From CAYQSU01 sp964420325 (lineage in GTDB: Bacteria; Pseudomonadota; Alphaproteobacteria; Rhodospirillales; Defluviicoccaceae): a DNA stretch of 48,223 bases. A program made the translations under genes and the position numbers. Location of the stretch: NCBI GenBank assembly GCA_964420325.1, contig CAYQSU010000017.1, positions 1 through 48,223 of the forward strand. The letters run 5' to 3'. Shown in pieces: positions 8,608-16,078 of this stretch; within the stretch, counting starts at the first letter, position 1, and each line of letters opens with the position of its first letter. A model generated the notes under the pieces. The model had not been told where the DNA came from and made no database searches. It saw only the letters and a list, made by a program, of their open reading frames with translations.

Positions 8608-9639
8608 ATGGCGACAGAGACGAACGCGCGAGCCGGCAGGCGGGGCGCCCAGAGGGCGCGGACGGCGGCACCGAAGCTCGACAAGGACCGTCTCCTCGAG
8701 TTCTACCGCCAGATGCTGCTGATCCGGCGGTTCGAGGAGAAGGCCGGCCAGCTCTACGGCATGGGGCTCATCGGCGGCTTCTGCCACCTCTACATCGGCC
8801 AGGAGGCGGTGGTCGTCGGTATCCACTCGACCGCCACCGAGGCCGACACGGTGATCACCACCTACCGCGACCACGGCCACATGCTGGCCTGCGGCATGGA
8901 GGCGAGAGGGGTGATGGCCGAGCTCACTGGGCGCATCGGCGGCTATTCCAAGGGCAAGGGCGGCTCGATGCACATGTTCAGCCGGGAGAAGGGCTTCTAC
9001 GGCGGTCACGGCATCGTCGGCGCGTCGGTGCCGCTGGGGACCGGCCTCGCCTTTGCCCACAGCTACCGGGAGGATGGCGGCCTCTGCTACTGCTACTTCG
9101 GCGACGGCGCCGTCAACCAGGGCCAAGTGTACGAGGCCTTCAACATGGCGTCCCTCTGGAAGCTGCCGATCATCTACGTCATCGAGAACAACCGCTACGG
9201 CATGGGCACGGCGGTCGAGCGCGCCTCGGCGACCACGGACCTGCACCGGCGCGGCGAGGCCTTCGGCATTCCGGGGATGCAGGTCAACGGCATGAACGTC
9301 CTCCAGGTGCGCGCCGCCGCCGAGACGGTGGTCGGCTACGTGCGCGCCGGCAAGGGGCCGTACGTGATGGAGCTGAAGACCTATCGCTACCGCGGCCATT
9401 CGATGTCGGATCCGGCCAAGTACCGGACCAAGGAGGAGGTGAAGAAGGTGCGCACCGAGAGCGACCCGATCGACACGCTGCGTACCCATCTCGTCGACAA
9501 CGAGCTGGCCGACGAGGCCACGCTCAAGGACATCGACCGCGAGATCAAGGACATCGTCAACGACGCGGCTGAGTTCGCCCAGACCAGTCCGGAGCCGGAC
9601 CCCGCCGAGCTCCATACCGATGTCGTCATCGCGGCCTGA
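8608..9639 (+). CDS. pdhA: Pyruvate dehydrogenase E1 component, alpha subunit
   Basis: A 343-aa E1-alpha of the pyruvate dehydrogenase complex, which decarboxylates pyruvate with thiamin diphosphate and passes the acetyl group to lipoyl-E2. ATG 8608 follows GCAGGGAGACGAC. Family sequence begins at LLEFYRQMLLIRRFEEKAGQLY. GFCHLYIGQEAV, YRDHGHMLACG, GGSMHMFS and GGHGIVGASVPLGTGLAFA are conserved E1-alpha blocks. The ThDP/Mg motif is GDGAVNQGQVYEAFNMASLW, and RYRGHSMSDPAKYR is the phosphorylation-loop equivalent. It is the first gene of pdhA-pdhB-pdhC-lpd, with pdhB starting 30 nt downstream. The roughly 30-residue basic N-terminal extension is poorly conserved in such proteins. Confidence 0.96.
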   Translation: MATETNARAGRRGAQRARTAAPKLDKDRLLEFYRQMLLIRRFEEKAGQLYGMGLIGGFCHLYIGQEAVVVGIHSTATEADTVITTYRDHGHMLACGMEARGVMAELTGRIGGYSKGKGGSMHMFSREKGFYGGHGIVGASVPLGTGLAFAHSYREDGGLCYCYFGDGAVNQGQVYEAFNMASLWKLPIIYVIENNRYGMGTAVERASATTDLHRRGEAFGIPGMQVNGMNVLQVRAAAETVVGYVRAGKGPYVMELKTYRYRGHSMSDPAKYRTKEEVKKVRTESDPIDTLRTHLVDNELADEATLKDIDREIKDIVNDAAEFAQTSPEPDPAELHTDVVIAA

Positions 9640-9669
9640 GCGCCGCCATCCCGCTCGCGGAGAGGTGCC

Positions 9670-9909
9670 ATGCCGATTCAGATCCTGATGCCGGCGCTGT
9701 CGCCGACGATGACCGAGGGCAAGCTCGCCAAGTGGCTGAAGCGTGAAGGCGACACGGTGGCCGCCGGCGAGGTCCTTGCCGAGATCGAGACCGACAAGGC
9801 GACGATGGAGGTGGAGGCGGTCGACGAGGGCGTGCTCGCCAAGATCCTGGTGCCGGAGGGCACCGACAACGTGGCGGTCAATCATCCGATCGCCATCCTG
9901 CTCGCCGAG
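9670..9909 (+). repeat. Lipoyl-domain copy A (repeated in pdhC at 11063-11302)
   Basis: The first roughly 240 nt of pdhB and of pdhC code for near-identical lipoyl domains, and long stretches match at DNA level (for example the run encoding SPTMTEGKLA and the run encoding ETDKATMEVEA). It is a dispersed in-operon duplication about 1.4 kb apart in direct orientation. Recombination between the copies would fuse E1-beta's lipoyl domain onto E2 and delete pdhB. Repeats like this can also disturb short-read assembly, although the N gap lies further downstream. Confidence 0.75.
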
Positions 9910-11044
9910 GGCGAGGACGCGTCGGCGCTCGACGTCTTGCCGATGACCAAGGAGGAACCGGAGCCGATCACCGCCGAGCCGGGCCCGGAGCCGGCGTCGA
10001 CGCCCCGGCCGTGCATGCCGGCGACGGTCGCCAAGGCGCCGGCGGAGAAGGAGTACACGGGGCCGACGGCGACGATGACGGTGCGCGAGGCGCTGAGGGA
10101 CGCCATGGCCGAGGAGATGCGGCGCGATCCCGAGGTGTTCCTGATGGGTGAGGAGGTGGCGCAGTACCAGGGCGCCTACAAGGTGAGCCAGGGGCTCCTC
10201 GACGAGTTCGGGGCGAAGCGGGTCATCGACACGCCGATCACCGAGATGGGCTTCGCCGGCCTCGGCGTCGGCGCCGCCTTCGCCGGGCTCAAGCCGATCG
10301 TCNNNNNNNNNNTTCAACTTCGCCATGCAGGCGATCGATCAGATCATCAATTCCGCGGCCAAGACGCTGTACATGGCGGGCGGCAAGATGGGCTCGCCGA
10401 TCGTCTTCCGCGGCCCCAACGGCGCCGCCGCCCGCGTCGCCGCCCAGCACTCCCAGTGCTACGCCTCGTGGTACGCCCACTGCCCCGGGCTCAAGGTGGT
10501 GGCGCCCTATTCGGGCGCCGACGCCAAGGGTCTGCTCAAGGCCGCGATCCGCGATCCGAACCCGGTGATCGTGCTGGAGAACGAGATCATGTACGGCCAG
10601 AGCTTCGAGGTGCCGACCGATCCCGAGTTCGTGCTGCCGATCGGCCGCGCCCGGATCGAGCGGAGCGGCAAGGACGTCACCATCTGCGCCTTTTCCCGGA
10701 TGGTCGGCGTCGCCCTCGAGGCGGCGTCGCACCTGGCCGAGGAGGGGATCGACGCCGAAGTCATCAACCTCCGCTCGCTGCGCCCGCTCGATGTCGAGGC
10801 GCTGGTGGTCTCGGTGACCAAGACCAACCGCATCGTCAGCGCCGAGGAAGGCTGGCCCGCCTGCGGCGTCGGCGCGGAGATCGCGGCCCTGATGATGGAG
10901 CACGCCTTCGACCATCTCGATGCGCCGGTGGTGCGGGTCACCGGCGCCGACGTTCCAATGCCGTATGCCGCCAACCTCGAGCGGCTGGCGCTGCCGCAGG
11001 CCGATGCCATCGTCGCCGCGGCCAAGGCCGTCTGCTACCGGTAG
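9670..11044 (+). CDS. pdhB: Pyruvate dehydrogenase E1 beta with N-terminal lipoyl domain (interrupted by assembly gap)
   Basis: The E1-beta partner of PdhA. It opens with a full lipoyl domain (MPIQILMPALSPTMTEGKLA, lipoylated Lys in ETDKATMEV), then an Ala/Pro-rich linker, then the E1-beta core from TVREALRDAMAEEM. This lipoyl-E1-beta fusion is characteristic of alphaproteobacteria. Ten Ns at 10303-10312 cut the gene after GLKPIV, and the sequence resumes as FNFAMQAIDQI in another frame. Homologues usually read GLKPIVEFMTFNFAMQ, so four residues (12 nt) are probably missing and the change of frame is an artefact of the 10-N placeholder. With 12 nt the product would be 458 aa. The C-terminal half (NEIMYGQSFEVP, VINLRSLRPLD, RVTGADVPMPYA) is intact. 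Not a pseudogene in my view. Confidence 0.94.
10303..10312. other. Assembly gap (10 N) inside pdhB
   Basis: Ten consecutive Ns. The reading frame before the gap (GLKPIV) and after it (FNFAMQAIDQI) differ by two positions. A true length divisible by three therefore restores one continuous E1-beta frame. The conserved motif PIVEFMTFNFAMQ predicts 12 missing bases, so the placeholder is probably not the real length. Confidence 0.97.
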
Positions 11045-11062
11045 GGCGGGAGGGCCGGACCC

Positions 11063-12331
11063 ATGCCGATCGAAATCCTGATGCCCGCGCTGTCGCCGAC
11101 GATGACCGAGGGCAAGCTCGCAAAGTGGCTGAAGAAGGAGGGCGATCGCGTCGAGTCGGGCGACATCCTTGCCGAGATCGAGACCGACAAGGCGACCATG
11201 GAGGTGGAGGCCGCCGACGAGGGGATTCTCGGCAGGATTCTGGTTGCCGAGGGCACCGATGGGGTGGCGGTGAACACGCCGATCGCGCTCCTCCTCGAGG
11301 AGGGCGAAGACGCCTCCGCCCTGGAAGCGCCGTCGCCGAAGGCGCCGCCCAAGCCGCCGGTCGCTGCCGAGCGCCCCGCACCGCAGCCGGCCAAGGCGGC
11401 TCCGGCGCCGCTGCCACCCGCGGGCGGGCGCGTCTTCGCGAGCCCCCTGGCGCGGCGGATGGCCAAGCAGGCGGGCCTCGAGCTAGCCGCCTTGAAGGGC
11501 TCGGGCCCGCACGGGCGGATCGTCAAGGCCGACATCGAGAAGGCACTGGCGGCGCCGCGCGAGCGGCCGAAGGCGGCCGAGCGGCCTGCCGCTCCGGCAC
11601 CGACTCCGGCACCGACTCCGGCGCCGGCCGCCGCCGCCGGCTATCGCGAGGTGCCGCACACGACGATGCGCAAGGTCATCGCCGGGCGGCTCTCCGCCTC
11701 CAAGCGCGACATTCCCCACTACTACCTCACCATCGACTGCGCGATCGATCCGCTGCTCGAGCTGCGCGAGACGCTGAACGCCCGGTCGCCGGAGGACGAG
11801 GGGGCGTACAAGCTCTCCGTCAACGATTTCGTGGTGCGTGCGGTGGCGCTGGCGCTCAGGCGGTTCCCGGAGTGCAACGCGTCGTGGACCGACAGCGCGC
11901 TCCGGCTGTTCGAGGCCGTCGACGTCTGCGTCGCGGTGGCGACGCCGAACGGCCTGATCACGCCGATCGTGCGCAACGCCGACCGCAAGGGCCTGGCCCT
12001 GATCTCCAACGAGGTCAAGGCGCTGGCGGCCAGGGCGCGCGACGGCAAGCTGTTGCCGGAGGACTACCAGGGCGGCGGGTTCACGGTCTCCAACCTCGGC
12101 ATGTACGGCATCAGCGCGTTTGCCGCCATCATCAACCCGCCGCAGACCTGCCTGCTCGCCGTCGGCGCCGCCGAGAAGCGGCCGGTGATCCGGGATGACG
12201 CGGTGGCGATCGCGACGATGATGACGTGCACGCTGTCGGCCGACCATCGCGCCGTCGACGGCGCCAAGGGGGCGGCGTTCCTCGCCGCCTTCAAGGCGCT
12301 CGTCGAGGAGCCGCTGACCATGCTGTTGTAG
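11063..12331 (+). CDS. pdhC: Dihydrolipoamide acetyltransferase (PDH E2)
   Basis: A 422-aa E2 core of the pyruvate dehydrogenase complex. Domains in order: lipoyl domain at residues 1-80 (MPIEILMPALSPTMTEGKLA, lipoyl-Lys in ETDKATMEV), a Pro/Ala-rich linker, a peripheral-subunit-binding domain at about 120-160 (RVFASPLARRMAKQAGLELA, GSGPHGRIVKADIE), a second linker with repeated AP/TP units, and the catalytic acetyltransferase domain from about 195. The catalytic site is SADHRAVDGAKGA near the C-terminus, and FTVSNLGMYGI is also typical. ATG 11063 follows GGGAGGGCC. Its lipoyl domain is very close to that of pdhB at both protein and DNA level. It sits 18 nt after pdhB and 11 nt before lpd. 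Confidence 0.97.
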   Translation: MPIEILMPALSPTMTEGKLAKWLKKEGDRVESGDILAEIETDKATMEVEAADEGILGRILVAEGTDGVAVNTPIALLLEEGEDASALEAPSPKAPPKPPVAAERPAPQPAKAAPAPLPPAGGRVFASPLARRMAKQAGLELAALKGSGPHGRIVKADIEKALAAPRERPKAAERPAAPAPTPAPTPAPAAAAGYREVPHTTMRKVIAGRLSASKRDIPHYYLTIDCAIDPLLELRETLNARSPEDEGAYKLSVNDFVVRAVALALRRFPECNASWTDSALRLFEAVDVCVAVATPNGLITPIVRNADRKGLALISNEVKALAARARDGKLLPEDYQGGGFTVSNLGMYGISAFAAIINPPQTCLLAVGAAEKRPVIRDDAVAIATMMTCTLSADHRAVDGAKGAAFLAAFKALVEEPLTMLL

Positions 12332-12342
12332 GGAGGCGACCC

Positions 12343-13743
12343 TTGGCTGAGCAAGCGTTCGATCTCGTTGTCCTCGGCGCCGGCCCCGGCGGCTACGTGG
12401 CGGCGATCCGCGCCGCGCAGCTGGGCATGAAGACCGCCGTCGTCGAGCGCGAGCATCTCGGCGGGATCTGTCTCAACTGGGGCTGCATCCCGACCAAGGC
12501 GCTCCTGCGCACGGCCGAGATCTTCGAGGCGATCAAGCATGCGAAGGACTTCGGGCTCACCGTCGACGGCTTCGGCTTCGACCTTCGCAAGGTGATCGAG
12601 CGCTCGCGCCGGGTGGCGGCGCAGCTCAACGCCGGCGTCGGCCACCTCCTGAAGAAGAACAGGGTCACCGTGATCGACGGCCACGGCCGCCTGAACGGGA
12701 CCGGCAAGGTGGCGGTCGAGAAGGACGGCAAGGCGGTCGCCGAACTGAGAGCGAAGCACATCATCCTGGCGACCGGGGCGCGGGCGCGCTCGCTGCCGGG
12801 GCTCGAGCCCGACGGCACTCTGATCTGGACGTATAAGGAGGCGATGGTCCCCGAGGTCATGCCGAAATCCCTGCTGGTGATCGGCTCGGGCGCCATCGGC
12901 ATCGAGTTCGCGAGCTTCTACCGCTCGCTGGGAGCCGAGGTGACGGTGGTCGAGATCCTCGACCGCATCCTGCCGGCCGAGGACGAGGAGATCTCGGCCT
13001 TCGCCCGCAAGGCCTTCGAGAAGCAGGGGATGACCATCCTCACCGGGACCTCGGTCCAATCGCTGCGCAAGACCGGGGACGCGGTGGCGGCGACGATCGC
13101 CAACGGCGGAAAGAGCCGCGAGGCCACCTTCGACCGGGTGATCCTCGCCGTCGGCATCGTCGGCAACGTCGAGGGCATCGGTCTCGAAGGGACGAAGGTG
13201 GCGGTCGACAAGCACCACGTGGTGACCGACGAGTGGTGCCGGACGGGCGAGCCCGGCGTCTACGCCATCGGCGATCTGGTCGGGCCGCCGTGGCTCGCGC
13301 ACAAGGCGAGCCACGAGGGCGTCGTCTGCGTCGAGAAGATTGCCGGCGTCAACAATGTCCATCCCCTGGATACGCGCCGCATTCCGGGCTGCACCTACAG
13401 CCGGCCGCAGGTGGCGAGCGTCGGCCTCACCGAGAAGGCCGCGAAGGATGAGGGCCGGGCCGTCCGCGTCGGCCGCTTTCCGTTCATCGGCAACGGCAAG
13501 GCGATCGCGCTCGGCGAGGCCGAAGGGATGGTCAAGACGGTGTTCGACGCCGCGACGGGCGAGCTTCTCGGCGCCCACATGGTCGGCGCCGAGGTGACCG
13601 AGCTGATCCAGGGCTATGCGGTGGCGAAGACGCTGGAGACCACCGAGGCAGAGCTGATCCACACCGTCTTCCCGCACCCGACGCTCTCGGAGATGATGCA
13701 CGAGGCGGTGCTCGATGCCTACGGCCGCACCATCCATTTCTGA
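12343..13743 (+). CDS. lpd: Dihydrolipoamide dehydrogenase (E3)
   Basis: A 466-aa FAD-dependent disulfide oxidoreductase that reoxidises dihydrolipoyl groups using NAD. TTG 12343 is chosen: GGGAGG lies 6 nt upstream and the product then starts MAEQAFDLVVLGAGPGGYVA, the FAD-binding Rossmann motif. The redox-active disulfide is GGICLNWGCIPTKALL (Cys43 and Cys48). The NAD-binding GSGAIGIEFASFYRSLGAEV and the FAD motif VYAIGDLVGPPWLAHKASHEG follow. The dimerisation domain ends HTVFPHPTLSEMMHEAVLDA, with the His-Glu pair that acts as general base. It is the last gene of the PDH operon, and a partial copy of its final 28 bp recurs at 14539-14566. Confidence 0.96.
   Translation: MAEQAFDLVVLGAGPGGYVAAIRAAQLGMKTAVVEREHLGGICLNWGCIPTKALLRTAEIFEAIKHAKDFGLTVDGFGFDLRKVIERSRRVAAQLNAGVGHLLKKNRVTVIDGHGRLNGTGKVAVEKDGKAVAELRAKHIILATGARARSLPGLEPDGTLIWTYKEAMVPEVMPKSLLVIGSGAIGIEFASFYRSLGAEVTVVEILDRILPAEDEEISAFARKAFEKQGMTILTGTSVQSLRKTGDAVAATIANGGKSREATFDRVILAVGIVGNVEGIGLEGTKVAVDKHHVVTDEWCRTGEPGVYAIGDLVGPPWLAHKASHEGVVCVEKIAGVNNVHPLDTRRIPGCTYSRPQVASVGLTEKAAKDEGRAVRVGRFPFIGNGKAIALGEAEGMVKTVFDAATGELLGAHMVGAEVTELIQGYAVAKTLETTEAELIHTVFPHPTLSEMMHEAVLDAYGRTIHF
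13714..13741 (+). repeat. Direct repeat, left copy (3' end of lpd)
   Basis: The last 28 bases up to the start of the lpd stop (beginning GATGCCT and containing CCGCACCATCCA) recur at 14539-14566 with five mismatches. Both copies are in the same orientation and the same coding frame (DAYGRTIHF-stop here, DAFDRTIHV-stop there). The repeats bracket the two-gene pentapeptide locus. Confidence 0.7.
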
Positions 13744-13770
13744 GCAGACGAGACCGGACAAGCGCGACCA

Positions 13771-14172
13771 ATGGATGCCGACGCTGTTCACGTCAGCGAG
13801 GTTGTTCGGAACTATGCCATCGTCGCCGGGGGATTCATTGGCATCGCCATAGCGTACTGGAGGGCGCGGGCGTCCAATCGCCAAGCCGAGGCATCGGTGT
13901 CGCAGGCGAAGACGGCGAACCGCGACCACATCACGGACGTCTTCAGTCGAGCGGTGGGGCTGCTGGCGGCGGAACGGCTCGAGGTTCGTCTGGGCGCCAT
14001 CTACACGCTTCGCCGCATCGCTGAGGATTTCCCTGATTTCAGTTCGACGATTATCGATCTATTATCCGCCTATGTCAGAGAGCGCTCGCAGGAGTACGAG
14101 GGTGACGCCATGCCGGTCGACATCGAGGAGATCGTCACGTTCCTGAGGCGGTCCTTGCGGGAGGACGCCTGA
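13771..14172 (+). CDS. Membrane-anchored N-terminal half of a pentapeptide-repeat protein
   Basis: A 133-aa protein. A single membrane segment lies near the N-terminus (YAIVAGGFIGIAIAYW, residues about 15-31), followed by a basic, coiled-coil-prone stretch (RARASNRQAEASVSQAKTAN). A helical unit comes next, with VRLGAIYTLRRIAEDFPDF and IIDLLSAYVRERS. In many bacterial proteins this same order (membrane segment, EVRLGAIYxLxRIA helix pair, TAYVRE) continues directly into pentapeptide repeats. Here the frame ends at TGA 14170-14172, and the repeats begin immediately afterwards in the same frame. Whether this is a genuine two-gene arrangement, a nonsense mutation or readthrough cannot be decided from sequence. 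It lies 27 nt after lpd, with no strong Shine-Dalgarno. Confidence 0.7.
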   Translation: MDADAVHVSEVVRNYAIVAGGFIGIAIAYWRARASNRQAEASVSQAKTANRDHITDVFSRAVGLLAAERLEVRLGAIYTLRRIAEDFPDFSSTIIDLLSAYVRERSQEYEGDAMPVDIEEIVTFLRRSLREDA

Positions 14173-14475
14173 ATGGGCGGAGTGGCTGATCAGGCCAAGC
14201 GGAAACGCTCCCTCAATCTCGCCAGTGCGCGGATCATGGGCGCCGACTTCAGTCGTGCGGACCTCTCGGATGCGAATTTCCGCTTCGCCGATCTGACGCG
14301 GGCGGTCCTGCGGGGAGCCAACATGAAGGGCACGAAATTGGAGGGAACGATCCTCAGGGGTGCGGACTTGTCAGACGCCAAGAACCTCACCTGGGACCAG
14401 CTCAGGTCTGCGGTCATCGATGAGACGACGACGTTGCCGGACTATCTGACGACGCCGGAACGCGAGTCCGTCTGA
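14173..14475 (+). CDS. Pentapeptide-repeat protein (C-terminal half of split locus)
   Basis: A 100-aa protein made mainly of A(D/N)LxX-type pentapeptides: NLASA, RIMGA, DFSRA, DLSDA, NFRFA, DLTRA, VLRGA, NMKGT, KLEGT, ILRGA, DLSDA. These form a right-handed quadrilateral beta helix. The tail LTWDQLRSAVIDETTTLPDYL is the usual capping end of such proteins. Its ATG abuts the preceding TGA and both genes share one frame, so a single-codon change would join them. ATG 14173 has no separate Shine-Dalgarno (the preceding bases are GCGGGAGGACGCCTGA, with GGGAGG 8 nt from the stop), so it may depend on coupling to the upstream gene. Function unknown. Confidence 0.75.
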   Translation: MGGVADQAKRKRSLNLASARIMGADFSRADLSDANFRFADLTRAVLRGANMKGTKLEGTILRGADLSDAKNLTWDQLRSAVIDETTTLPDYLTTPERESV

Positions 14476-14505
14476 CGATGGCGACAAGAGGCATCCGGGG
14501 TGAGG

Positions 14506-14568
14506 ATGCTGACGGGTGGATTGGCTGACACGGTGCCCGATGCCTTTGACCGCACCATCCACGTCTAG
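14506..14568 (+). pseudogene. Remnant resembling the lpd C-terminus (20 codons)
   Basis: A tiny ORF (ATG 14506 to TAG 14568) ends PDAFDRTIHV, against LDAYGRTIHF at the end of Lpd. The preceding codons do not match Lpd, so only the last ten or so codons are shared. I read it as a fragment left by duplication of the lpd 3' end, not as a functional peptide gene, although GGGGTGAGG precedes the ATG. Confidence 0.5.
14539..14566 (+). repeat. Direct repeat, right copy (lpd 3'-end duplicate)
   Basis: Partner of 13714-13741, 23 of 28 positions identical. The distance between copies is 825 bp, and the interval holds exactly the pentapeptide gene pair. Such terminal duplications of a conserved gene end are a known signature of insertion beside the gene, but no integrase or transposase is present. 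Confidence 0.7.
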
Positions 14569-14635
14569 GATTGCGCGGTCCAGGTTCGGCGCGCTTGCGC
14601 AGGGCGTCCGCCCGCTCTGCGGCGCGTCCGTCTGC

Positions 14636-14664
14636 TTGACGGGGCGGCCGGGCCGGCCAATATC
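14636..14664 (+). promoter_or_regulatory. Candidate promoter for lipA (leaderless)
   Basis: TTGACG (14636-14641) and AATATC (14659-14664) are separated by exactly 17 bp. The predicted transcription start, 7 nt after the -10 element, is the A of the lipA ATG at 14671. No Shine-Dalgarno lies upstream of that ATG, so a leaderless mRNA is plausible. Confidence 0.4.
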
Positions 14665-14670
14665 GCCATC

Positions 14671-15612
14671 ATGAGCACAGCCGAGACGCTCCGCCACCCC
14701 GAGAAAGCGGCTCGGCAGCCGCAGGCGAGCCCGCGCAAGCCGGCGTGGATCCGGGTCAAGGCGCCGACGTCCGAGGGCTACGGCGAGACGCGGCGGCTGA
14801 TGCGGGAGATGAACCTGCACACCGTCTGCGAGGAGGCGGCCTGCCCCAACATCGGCGAGTGCTGGGCGCGCAAGCATGCGACCGTGATGATCCTGGGCGA
14901 CGTCTGCACGCGCGCCTGCGCCTTCTGCAACGTGGCAACGGGACGGCCTTCGGCGGTCGATCCGCGGGAGCCCGACAACCTCGCCGTCACCGTCGCCACC
15001 ATGGGGCTCAGGCACGTGGTCGTCACCTCGGTCGACCGCGACGACCTCGCCGACGGCGGCGCCGGCCAGTTCGTCACGTGCATCCGGCGCATCCGCGAGA
15101 CCTCGCCCGCCACCACGATCGAGGTGCTGACGCCCGACTTCCGCCACAAGGAGGGTGCGCTGGAAGCCGTCGTCGCCGCTGCGCCGGACGTGTTCAACCA
15201 CAATCTCGAGACGGTGCCCAGGCTCTATCCGACGATCCGGCCGGGCGCCCGCTACTACCATTCGCTGCGGCTCCTGGACCGGGCCAAGGAGCTGAGGCCG
15301 GAGCTGTTCACCAAGTCCGGCATCATGCTCGGCCTCGGCGAGGAGCGGGGGGAGGTGCTGCAGGTGATGGACGACCTGCGCTCGGCCAGGGTCGATTTCC
15401 TCACCATCGGCCAGTATCTGCAACCGACCCCCCGCCACGCCGCGGTCGCTCGCTTCGTTCCGCCCGAGGAGTTCCAGGAGCTGCGGCGGATCGGCGAGGC
15501 CAAGGGGTTTCTCCTGGTCGCGTCGTCGCCGCTGACGCGATCCTCGTACCATGCGGACCGGGACTTCGAGACGCTGAGGCGGGCCCGCCGGGCGTCGCTC
15601 GCCGCGGGCTAG
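14671..15612 (+). CDS. lipA: Lipoyl synthase
   Basis: A 313-aa radical-SAM enzyme that inserts two sulfur atoms into octanoyl groups on carrier domains, making the lipoyl cofactor of PDH. The auxiliary 4Fe-4S cluster ligands are Cys53, Cys58 and Cys64 (TVCEEAACPNIGEC). The radical-SAM cluster ligands are Cys79, Cys83 and Cys86 (CTRACAFC). TSVDRDDLADGGA, NHNLETVPRLY and the C-terminal SPLTRSSYHA (with the conserved Arg-Ser-Ser-Tyr) are family hallmarks. The lipoyl domains of the nearby pdhB and pdhC are its likely end substrates. It is followed by ratA after 19 nt. There is no Shine-Dalgarno before the ATG. Confidence 0.97.
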   Translation: MSTAETLRHPEKAARQPQASPRKPAWIRVKAPTSEGYGETRRLMREMNLHTVCEEAACPNIGECWARKHATVMILGDVCTRACAFCNVATGRPSAVDPREPDNLAVTVATMGLRHVVVTSVDRDDLADGGAGQFVTCIRRIRETSPATTIEVLTPDFRHKEGALEAVVAAAPDVFNHNLETVPRLYPTIRPGARYYHSLRLLDRAKELRPELFTKSGIMLGLGEERGEVLQVMDDLRSARVDFLTIGQYLQPTPRHAAVARFVPPEEFQELRRIGEAKGFLLVASSPLTRSSYHADRDFETLRRARRASLAAG

Positions 15613-15631
15613 ACGGCGAGCGGCCCGCGTC

Positions 15632-16078
15632 ATGCCCACCCATGCCGAGCGGCGTGCCGTGCCGTACACGCCGGAACAGATCTTCGATCTGGTGGTGGAC
15701 GTCGAACGCTACCCCGAGTTCCTCCCCTGGTGCGTCGCCGCGCGTATCCGCAAGCGGGAGTCGGCGACGACGTTCGTTGCCGACCTGATCATCGGCTACA
15801 AGATGTTCCGCGAGCGGTTTACCTCCCACGTCTCGATCAGCCGTCCGGGCCGCGTCGACGTGAAATACTACGAGGGCCCGTTCCGCTACCTGAACAACCA
15901 CTGGATCCTCGAGCCGTACGACAACGGCGGCTGCATCATCGATTTCTATGTCGACTTCGAGTTCCGCTCACGCTTCCTGCAGAAGGTGATCAAGAAGCTG
16001 TTCAACGAGGCCGTGCAGCGGATGGTCAGCGCCTTCGAGAAGCGCGCGAACGCGCTCTACGGGCCGAGACGGCCCTGA
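15632..16078 (+). CDS. ratA: RatA/COQ10-family START-like protein
   Basis: A 148-aa protein of the SRPBCC/START fold. Typical features are YTPEQIFDLVVDVERYPEFLPWC at residues 12-34, the beta strands around DVKYYEGPFRYLNNHWIL, and the long C-terminal helix FEFRSRFLQKVIKKLFNEAV. Family members bind ubiquinone-like lipids (COQ10) and support respiratory electron transfer. The E. coli relative RatA was described as a toxin that blocks ribosome subunit association. The lipA-ratA-cinA order is standard in alphaproteobacteria and favours the COQ10-like role. Its 3' end overlaps that of the convergent cinA by 22 bp. Confidence 0.88.
   Translation: MPTHAERRAVPYTPEQIFDLVVDVERYPEFLPWCVAARIRKRESATTFVADLIIGYKMFRERFTSHVSISRPGRVDVKYYEGPFRYLNNHWILEPYDNGGCIIDFYVDFEFRSRFLQKVIKKLFNEAVQRMVSAFEKRANALYGPRRP

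Noticed and set aside
8212..10326. Long minus-strand frame opposite pdhA and pdhB
   Set aside because: Shadow of high-G+C coding DNA; it spans the A+T-rich spacer and the N gap, and has no recognisable domain.
9670..11044. Apparent frameshift in pdhB
   Set aside because: Explained by the 10-N gap; both halves are intact E1-beta sequence and a 12-nt gap restores the frame.
14506..14568. Twenty-codon ORF as a functional small peptide
   Set aside because: Its 3' half is a copy of the lpd end; better explained as duplication debris.
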